This document shows, piece after piece, positions 41,725 through 47,484 of a stretch of 47,484 nt of DNA. Location of the stretch: NCBI GenBank assembly GCA_964472165.1, contig CAYYJE010000008.1, positions 1 to 47,484 of the forward strand, read 5' to 3'. The notes beneath the pieces are model-generated. The model saw only the letters and a program-made list of their open reading frames with translations, was not told the origin of the DNA and ran no database searches. The first letter of the stretch is position 1. Each line of letters opens with the position of its first letter. This DNA is from UBA1413 sp964472165. Lineage in GTDB: Bacteria > Bacteroidota > Bacteroidia > Bacteroidales > Prolixibacteraceae. The position numbers and the translations under genes were made by a program.

Positions 41725-42681
41725 TTAACAGATCCTCACCACATTAATCCCCAATAACCTGCCGATTTTGTCCAAAACACCGCCTTGGTGTCCTGTCCCA
41801 ATGGCACAATGATGGGCAGGCCCCTGTTTCGACCATTTGTCCATAAATTCCTTCACTCCTATTGAAAATTTATACCGGCTGTTGGTATTCCCAATCTCCA
41901 TCACCGGTCCTGCCACTGATTCTCCTTCAGCTACCAGCAAAAAGATTCCGTCATTGCCCTCCACCACTGACAACAACGTTACCGGTCCGTTTTTCACACT
42001 CATCTGGATGGAGAGTCCTTTACCGGGTTTCCCGTGATAAACCGGCAGCGGAACCAGTTTAACCTTCCCTTCGGCAATGGCGAAATGGGCCGGCCCGTCA
42101 TGCCCCAGCATCACCACTTCGTCCACAAAATCCATCAGGTAAAATTCTGAAAAAGACCCCCCTGCACCCAGTTCCGCCATGATTTTCATGGCATGGGCGT
42201 TTTTAACCTCACACTCCCCGGCCACCGGAATATTCCGGCCGGTAAGCAACGTATTCCCGGCAATTACTGAAGTGACAATATTTTCATACTCATTTCCGGA
42301 TTCCCCTTCATAATAATAGGCCAGCGAATTAAGCCCCCTCCGTTCCACCATCCGGTCCAAAGCCGCCGAGGTTCGTGCCGCCCTGTCAATCTCTGAAGGT
42401 TCACATTCCGCCGAGACTTCAAAAATCCTGTGAAATTCTTTTGTTTTTTCCGATACCTCACTGGGGGAAAGCCCGTCACGGAACTTTTTCAACTCACACA
42501 TCTCGACCATCTCGAAATGGGTTCCGAAAACGGCGGCATGACGGGTCAGGTCGCTGTACACATCCAGCATTCCTCCGTAATAATGGCCCAGGATCCCCAT
42601 CCTGTGCCTGCTGAGCGCTGAAACCACACTCCCTGCTTTACACCATGCTTCAATTTCTTCCCAGGCTCCGGGATCATCAAG
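41725..42681 (-). CDS. L-fucose/L-arabinose isomerase-like protein (5' end lost in gap)
   Basis: The C-terminal 318 residues of a sugar isomerase of the L-fucose/L-arabinose isomerase fold; the N-terminus is hidden by the N-run. Recognisable segments are YYEGESGNEYENIVTSVIAG, PVAGECEVKNAHAMKIMAEL, GAGGSFSEFYLMDF, VVMLGHDGPAHFA (metal-site region) and GPAHHCAIGTGHQGG. These enzymes convert aldoses to ketoses with Mn2+ in the cytoplasm. Next to two rhamnosidases, a deoxysugar such as L-rhamnose or L-fucose is a reasonable substrate, but it is not one of the standard RhaA sequences as far as I can see. It is the first visible gene of the minus-strand sugar operon. Confidence 0.8.
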   Translation of the reverse strand, partial: LDDPGAWEEIEAWCKAGSVVSALSRHRMGILGHYYGGMLDVYSDLTRHAAVFGTHFEMVEMCELKKFRDGLSPSEVSEKTKEFHRIFEVSAECEPSEIDRAARTSAALDRMVERRGLNSLAYYYEGESGNEYENIVTSVIAGNTLLTGRNIPVAGECEVKNAHAMKIMAELGAGGSFSEFYLMDFVDEVVMLGHDGPAHFAIAEGKVKLVPLPVYHGKPGKGLSIQMSVKNGPVTLLSVVEGNDGIFLLVAEGESVAGPVMEIGNTNSRYKFSIGVKEFMDKWSKQGPAHHCAIGTGHQGGVLDKIGRLLGINVVRIC

Positions 42682-42781
42682 NNNNNNNNNNNNNNNNNNN
42701 NNNNNNNNNNNNNNNNNNNNNNNNNNNNNNNNNNNNNNNNNNNNNNNNNNNNNNNNNNNNNNNNNNNNNNNNNNNNNNNNN
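42682..42781. other. Assembly gap (100 N)
   Basis: Exactly 100 N, the usual placeholder for a gap of unknown length. It separates the isomerase from the AraC regulator and hides both their N-termini and the shared regulatory region. From family lengths, roughly 0.6-0.9 kb is probably missing. Any reading frame drawn across it is artificial. Confidence 0.98.
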
Positions 42782-43518
42782 GCGGGTACCATTTCAGATG
42801 GGAAAACGGACGGATCCTCAACGAGTACCAGCTGGTATACATCACGGAAGGAGAAGGAATTTATGAAACGCGCCAGGAGAAAATGACAGTCAAACCGGGA
42901 ACAGTGATGCTTCTGCACCCGGGAGAGTGGCACCGGTATAAACCTAAACCCAACAAGGGATGGGTGGAGATGTACATCGGCATCAACGGTGAAATCATCC
43001 AGCGGATGATGTCCGATCCGATGCTCACCAAATTTCCTGCGGTTTGCTGTGGGTTGAAAGAGAAGGTTCAGCAATCCTATCACCGGATTTTCAGTCTGGT
43101 CCAGGATGAAAAACCCGGATTCCAGCTGCTGGCATCCGGTGAAGTGGTCAAACTGATCTCTATGATGCTGACTCACCTGAAATATATGAATGTGGAAGGG
43201 AAACCCGCGACTGAGTTCATCGAGAATTCGAAATTTCTTATCCGGCAGAATTTTGACCAGAAGATTGATTTTCAGAACATCGCTAAATCCATGAATATCG
43301 GATATTCTAATTTCCGGAAGTTGTTTAAAAAATATACCGGAATCTCACCCAGCCATTACCATCTGAATTTGCGGCTGATCAAGGCCAAGGAACTGCTGAT
43401 CCACTCCGACAAAACCATGAAGGAGATAGCCTGGGAAACCGGTTTTTCATCGGAGAGTTATTTTAGCCGCATTTTCAAGGAAAAAATGGGCCAGTCACCA
43501 TCCGCCCTTCGTAAATAA
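42782..43518 (+). CDS. AraC-family transcriptional regulator (5' end lost in gap)
   Basis: 244 residues are visible. The N-terminal part is a cupin sugar-binding domain (YQLVYITEGEGIYETRQEKM, MLLHPGEWHRYKP). The C-terminus is a complete double helix-turn-helix: first IDFQNIAKSMNIGYSNFRKL, then the AraC signature KTMKEIAWETGFSSESYFSR with IFKEKMGQSPSALR. A full-length protein would have some 40-60 more N-terminal residues. It is divergent from the isomerase/GH106 genes and followed 55 bp later by a symporter gene, so it probably controls this sugar locus in response to its sugar. Confidence 0.92.
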
Positions 43519-43573
43519 TGAATTAAACGAAATAAAGGTTGACGGACCTCAATTCACCGCATACACCTGATCC

Positions 43574-44920
43574 ATGAATATTGTCGTACTTATTTTAGGA
43601 ATCTATTTTGCCTTGATGGTTGCCATCGGGGTTTACTCAGGGTTAACCATCAGAAATGCACAGGATTACTATATTTCCGGGAAGAAGGGAAACTGGTGGC
43701 AGATTTCAGGGAGTCTGTTCGCCACCATTATCGGAGGTTCAGCCATTATGGGAACCATTGAGCTGAGCCAAAAAACGGGATGGGCGGCGGTTTGGTTCCT
43801 CGGCAGTGCATCGGCTGGACTTTTCGTCCTGGCGCTCATCTCGGAAAGAGTGAGCAGGCTGGGGCACTACACGCTTCCTGAAATGTTGCGGCGGTTTTAC
43901 GGAGCTAAAGCGGAAAGAACGGCCACCCTGCTGATCCCGGTGGCATGGCTGGGCATTGTAGCCGTTCAGATAATTGCAGGAGCCAAAATACTCAGTTCCC
44001 TCGGCTTGATGACCTATTCCACGGGCGCACTCCTTTGTGGATCGGTTTTTATCTTTTATACACTTGTCGGGGGACAGAAAAGCATCCTCAAGACCGATTT
44101 CCTGCAGGCTTTGATTATCATAGGAGGATTGACCACCCTGTTTATCCTCAAATTAAATTACTTGGATCCGGGCAGCATACCTCCCCTTCGTCCGGAAGCC
44201 CTCTTCCATGAAGAATTTACAGGAGTTGACCTTTTCTTTTTGCTGGTAACCTATTCTGTCACCTTCGTGGTGGGTCCCGATATCTATTCCCGGATTTTCT
44301 GCGCGAAAGACGAAAAAACTGCCAGAAAAAGTGTGCTTCTTGTGGCTTCACTCATCATTCCCGTTGCCCTGCTTCTGACATTTCTGGGAGTAACTGCCGG
44401 GGATGGAGAGGTGGTTTCTCAGGGCCAAAATCTGATTTTACCCGGAACAGCATTTTTACCCCCCTGGGCTCTTGGTTTGCTTGCTGCAGCTTTGCTTTCT
44501 GCCGTGATGTCGTCGGCCGACACCACCCTGCTGACTTCCGCCATGATTCTCTCGGAACTGGTAACCGGCAATCTGGAAAAAAAACAGGCATTCATGATCA
44601 CCAGAATATTCATAGTGGTCCTGGGACTCATCTCGATGTTCATCGCGCTGAAAGTGACCTCCATCCTGAATGCGCTGCTGATTTCGCTTTCCTTTTTCTC
44701 CGGGGCTTTCATCCTGCCGGTAATTGCAGGAATTGCAGGTTGGAAAGTAAATGAAAAGTGGGCCTTCGCTGCAATGATCACCGGCGGGTTCACCGCACTC
44801 GCCGGAAAGATCATCGACGTAAACCTGGAAGGAAACCTGGGAAACCTGATAATTCTGCTGGCCTTTATCCTTAATGGGGTCATTTTAAAGTTTCCCCTCC
44901 AGAAAGATGAGGACCGTTGA
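43574..44920 (+). CDS. Sodium:solute symporter family transporter
   Basis: A 448-residue inner-membrane transporter of the SSS family with about 12-13 helices. Family features are YFALMVAIGVYSG, DYYISGKKGNWWQISGSLFA, the second-helix motif IGGSAIMGTIELSQKTGWAA, the SSS signature-like QALIIIGGLTTLF and the Na+-site helix AALLSAVMSSADTTLLTSAM. It imports a small solute with Na+. Position after the AraC regulator suggests a sugar or sugar acid from rhamnoside breakdown. A Na+ gradient could come from the Rnf complex if that complex pumps Na+. Confidence 0.9.
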   Translation: MNIVVLILGIYFALMVAIGVYSGLTIRNAQDYYISGKKGNWWQISGSLFATIIGGSAIMGTIELSQKTGWAAVWFLGSASAGLFVLALISERVSRLGHYTLPEMLRRFYGAKAERTATLLIPVAWLGIVAVQIIAGAKILSSLGLMTYSTGALLCGSVFIFYTLVGGQKSILKTDFLQALIIIGGLTTLFILKLNYLDPGSIPPLRPEALFHEEFTGVDLFFLLVTYSVTFVVGPDIYSRIFCAKDEKTARKSVLLVASLIIPVALLLTFLGVTAGDGEVVSQGQNLILPGTAFLPPWALGLLAAALLSAVMSSADTTLLTSAMILSELVTGNLEKKQAFMITRIFIVVLGLISMFIALKVTSILNALLISLSFFSGAFILPVIAGIAGWKVNEKWAFAAMITGGFTALAGKIIDVNLEGNLGNLIILLAFILNGVILKFPLQKDEDR

Positions 44921-45030
44921 CCTCCCAAAAAATCTCCGGTTTGGAATATTTTTAATTTAACATTTGAATAATTAATAATCGACCGATAATAATTACTTTT
45001 ACATTCCAATTGAAAATCTTCTGTAAGACC

Positions 45031-45720
45031 ATGAAAGTCACCACCAATAAGATCATTTCAATTATTGCACACGACCTGAAGGATCCGCTGACCTCCATCA
45101 CAGGGATTGCCGACATTTTAATGAACAACTGGGATGATTTCACTGCCGAAGAGAAGCTGGATATCCTGCAGGACATCAGGGATACTTCGGACACCACCCT
45201 GAGGTTGCTTTCGGATTTGCTTGACTGGAGTAAAAAGGTCAACGACATTTCTGAACCGGAAAACAGGATTTTTGATGCCGGGAAGGAGGTTGTGACCATT
45301 CTGGAATCCGGCATCCGGAAAGCCAAATGGAAAAACATGGAGATCGACAACCAGGTTCCTTCCGGAATCAAACTGAAAGCCGACGTCAACATGTTTGCTG
45401 CGGTATTCCGTAACCTGCTGGCCAATGCAATAAAATCGTGCACCAGGGGAGGCAGGATAGTTATTTCGGCGGATTGCACCGGCAATTTCTGTAAATTCTG
45501 CATTGCCGACAATGGGGTTGGGATGACGAAAAACCAAATCAATGCCCTTTTCGCACAAAAAAGTTCCGGTGACCGCAAATCACTCCCCTCAAATTACGGA
45601 AACGGATTCGGACTTATCCTTTGCAAAGATTTTGTGGAGATTCAGGGTGGAGAATTATGGGCTGAGAGTGAAGAAGGGAAAGGTACCAGGGTGTTTTTCA
45701 CTTTCCCGGGTGTTTTTTAA
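45031..45720 (+). CDS. Short sensor-less histidine kinase
   Basis: A 229-residue kinase consisting almost only of the HisKA and HATPase_c domains. The H-box is IIAHDLKDPLTS (His14, nearly at the N-terminus). The N-box is FRNLLANAIKSC, G1 is IADNGVGM, and G2 is NGFGLILCKDFVEIQGGELW. No transmembrane, PAS or other sensing domain precedes the H-box, and no response regulator is adjacent. An in-frame TTG at 45010 adds only seven residues. It may be a cytoplasmic kinase fed by a separate sensor, or a fragment of a once larger protein. Confidence 0.88.
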   Translation: MKVTTNKIISIIAHDLKDPLTSITGIADILMNNWDDFTAEEKLDILQDIRDTSDTTLRLLSDLLDWSKKVNDISEPENRIFDAGKEVVTILESGIRKAKWKNMEIDNQVPSGIKLKADVNMFAAVFRNLLANAIKSCTRGGRIVISADCTGNFCKFCIADNGVGMTKNQINALFAQKSSGDRKSLPSNYGNGFGLILCKDFVEIQGGELWAESEEGKGTRVFFTFPGVF

Positions 45721-45760
45721 CTGGTTACACACTCGCGGTATTATTTTCTTCCCTGGCTTC

Positions 45761-46516
45761 CTAACAATAGATCATCTTCGCGGACATCCCCCCATCGACA
45801 GTGAAGTTCTGCCCCGTGACAAAGCTGTTGACCGGATCCGCAAGGAAAAGAACCAGGCTGGCAATATCCTCACCCTTTCCAACCCTTCCTGCCGGATGCT
45901 GCGCATGATCCTCCCCGCGCAGAAATTCCTGCCGGGAAGCGGAGGTTTTGCGAACAGCAGAGACATCTATCCAGCCGGGGCTGATACAATTTACCCTGAC
46001 AGCAGGGCCCATACTCACCGACAAAGCGTGCGTCAGCGCAAAAATCCCTCCTTTTGAGGCAGAATATGCCTCTGTATGGGCTTCCGACTGAAAAGCCCTC
46101 GTTGAACACAGGTTGATGACCGAGCCCCGGTTCCTTTTGAGCTCCGCCGCACAATATCTGACACACAAAAAACTGCCAGTCAGGTTGACATCAATCACCC
46201 TGCGCCATTCTGAAGGCTCCAGTTCTTCCGGTGGTTTGTTGGCGTGGATTGCAGCATTGTTCACCAGCACATCAATCCTGCCGAATCGTGTAATCGTGGC
46301 ATCCACGGCCTTTTGAACGGCATCTTCAGCCGACACATCACAGGCGACAGCCAGGAAGAAGGGATCACCGGCCCATTTATCCGACTCCTCAGAAAGGGCT
46401 TCTTCATCCACATCCCATACCGCCACCTGATAGCCTGAAGCTTTCATCATTTCTGCGGTTACCCTGCCAATACCCTGCGCACCTCCGGTGATTACCACCG
46501 TTCTTTTCTCTTCCAT
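45761..46516 (-). CDS. Short-chain dehydrogenase/reductase (SDR)
   Basis: A 251-residue classical SDR. The cofactor motif is TGGAQGIG (10-17), with Asp35 in VWDVD suggesting NAD preference. NNAA lies at 86-89, and the catalytic Ser138, Tyr151 and Lys155 are in NLCSTR and YSASKGG. The C-terminus FVTGQNFTVDGGMSA is typical. Classical SDRs here may oxidise sugars such as L-rhamnose or L-fucose, but the substrate is inferred only from nearness to the rhamnoside locus. It is convergent with the histidine kinase, 40 bp away. Confidence 0.9.
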   Translation of the reverse strand: MEEKRTVVITGGAQGIGRVTAEMMKASGYQVAVWDVDEEALSEESDKWAGDPFFLAVACDVSAEDAVQKAVDATITRFGRIDVLVNNAAIHANKPPEELEPSEWRRVIDVNLTGSFLCVRYCAAELKRNRGSVINLCSTRAFQSEAHTEAYSASKGGIFALTHALSVSMGPAVRVNCISPGWIDVSAVRKTSASRQEFLRGEDHAQHPAGRVGKGEDIASLVLFLADPVNSFVTGQNFTVDGGMSAKMIYC

Positions 46517-46539
46517 CTTACCAGGATTATGGAAAGACT

Positions 46540-47442
46540 TTAAACCACCTCGTGAAATTTCCGGGGAACCGGCAACTCAAATCGCATCTCCCTGCCGGAA
46601 ACCGGATGACGGAAAACCAGGATATACGAATGAAGTCCAAGCCGGCCCAGCGGATTGGTGGCTGCTCCATACTTTTTGTCCCCGGCGACAGGGTGTCCGA
46701 TATCCCCGAGGTGTACCCTGATCTGGTTTTTCCGGCCGGTACGCAGTGTAAGCTTCAAAAGGGAATATCCCGGTACGCGTTTCAGGGTTTCGTAATTGGT
46801 AACCGACCAGCGGCCATCCCCCTCCTCCTTCGAGGAGTATACCACCCTTGAACTGCTCTCCTTCAGGTATGAGGAAATCTCCCCCGTGGGAGGTTCCACA
46901 ATCCCTTCTGCCAAAGCCACATAACTTCTTTCCATGACAATATCGTTCCATGACTTCTGCAGAATCTTCTGCACGCGGGCACTTTTGGAAAAAATCAACA
47001 ACCCCGAAGTTTCGCGGTCCAGCCTGTGTACAATGAAGATTTTACCTTCCGGATTGTTCTTCTTGACATGGTCATACAACAGCGAGTAAGCAGTGTGTTT
47101 TTCCCTGTTGGAGGTGGCTACAGACAATACACCGGCATGTTTGTCAATAACCATCAAATCGCTGTCTTCATAGAGGATCGAGATCCCATGATAGGTTTTC
47201 TGAGGTGAGATTTTGTTCCGGGAAATGGATACCACCTGCCCGGGGATGAGTGGATGATCGAACCGGGAAACAGGGTCTCCGTCTACCAGTACCTGCCGGT
47301 TCCGCAGATAGGTTTTAATATTGTCCCGGTTTTTATGGGGCATCTGTGCGATCAAAAAGAGCATCAACTCACTTGGCTCATTTACCTTATATTCCGGTTC
47401 CGATATTCTCCCCGGGTGCCGTCTGGCTTTCTTGTTCTCCAT
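46540..47442 (-). CDS. RluA-family pseudouridine synthase
   Basis: A 300-residue RNA-modifying enzyme that isomerises uridine to pseudouridine in rRNA or tRNA. An N-terminal S4-like RNA-binding segment (about 22-75, SELMLFLIAQMPHKNRDNIK) precedes the catalytic domain, which has the catalytic Asp142 in HRLDRETSGLLIF. Further motifs are ISSYLKESSSRV and the C-terminal TGRKNQIRVHLGDIGHPVAGD. It is 23 bp upstream of the SDR gene on the same strand; a shared transcript is possible though functions differ. Which of RluA/C/D it corresponds to cannot be decided. Confidence 0.93.
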   Translation of the reverse strand: MENKKARRHPGRISEPEYKVNEPSELMLFLIAQMPHKNRDNIKTYLRNRQVLVDGDPVSRFDHPLIPGQVVSISRNKISPQKTYHGISILYEDSDLMVIDKHAGVLSVATSNREKHTAYSLLYDHVKKNNPEGKIFIVHRLDRETSGLLIFSKSARVQKILQKSWNDIVMERSYVALAEGIVEPPTGEISSYLKESSSRVVYSSKEEGDGRWSVTNYETLKRVPGYSLLKLTLRTGRKNQIRVHLGDIGHPVAGDKKYGAATNPLGRLGLHSYILVFRHPVSGREMRFELPVPRKFHEVV

Positions 47443-47484
47443 CAGAATTATTGCATTAACTTTTCAACTGCAAAGATGAGAATT

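Noticed and set aside
41725..43176. A single 483-residue reading frame crossing the N-run on the minus strand
   Set aside because: It joins the isomerase C-terminus to the antisense of the AraC gene through unknown bases; the two sides match different families on opposite strands.

Overview
The window reads as a chromosomal contig of a Bacteroidota member, most likely an anaerobic or facultative polysaccharide degrader near the Bacteroidales/Marinilabiliales. This assignment is inferred from gene content, not computed. Supporting signs are upstream boxes of the Bacteroidota type (TAnnTTTG), almost no Shine-Dalgarno sequences, a DUF5106-type thioredoxin protein, a GH78/GH106/DUF1080/Gfo-Idh sugar cluster and an rseC-rnfBCDGEA operon. 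I saw no rRNA, tRNA, CRISPR array, insertion sequence or phage gene. A run of 100 N at 42682-42781 marks a scaffold join and truncates two genes.

Layout. 1-9140 (minus): one long co-directional unit, rseC - rnfB - rnfC - rnfD - rnfG - rnfE - rnfA - PBP1A - ClC channel, with gaps of 37 bp or less. It is driven by a well-formed promoter at 9163-9192. The Rnf complex couples ferredoxin:NAD+ electron transfer to ion pumping. 9269-11754: a secreted thioredoxin-like protein divergent from a family 2 glycosyltransferase. 11755-11888: a compound microsatellite between convergent genes. 11889-14083 (minus): an ECF sigma factor, a putative anti-sigma protein and an exported DUF4097 protein. 14115-16165: a self-cleaving S24 (LexA/UmuD-like) repressor divergent from dinB, with two copies of a candidate operator between them. 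16193-22109 (minus): smpB, a DUF4038 glycosidase, uvrB, an endonuclease/exonuclease/phosphatase lipoprotein and a HAD hydrolase.

22202-33311: a small membrane protein, then a 1151-residue protein that I assign tentatively to the PPi-type phosphoenolpyruvate carboxykinases. After these come a Zn-ribbon protein, PAP2 phosphatase, mazG, phoH, purC, a P5C-reductase-like protein, a Gfo/Idh oxidoreductase and a cytidylate-kinase-like protein.

33338-46516: a sugar catabolic locus that looks specialised for rhamnosides or related deoxysugars. On the minus strand run an isomerase (cut by the gap), a GH106 lipoprotein, a GH78 protein, a two-domain DUF1080 protein and a Tat-exported Gfo/Idh protein. 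Diverging on the plus strand are an AraC regulator (cut by the gap), a sodium:solute symporter and a sensorless histidine kinase; an SDR dehydrogenase follows on the minus strand. No SusC/SusD pair is present here. The window ends with an RluA-type pseudouridine synthase.

No stretch longer than 300 bp lacks a gene. The intergenic regions hold several promoter boxes, three terminator-like hairpins and two families of short-unit tandem repeats sharing an AAATC core.
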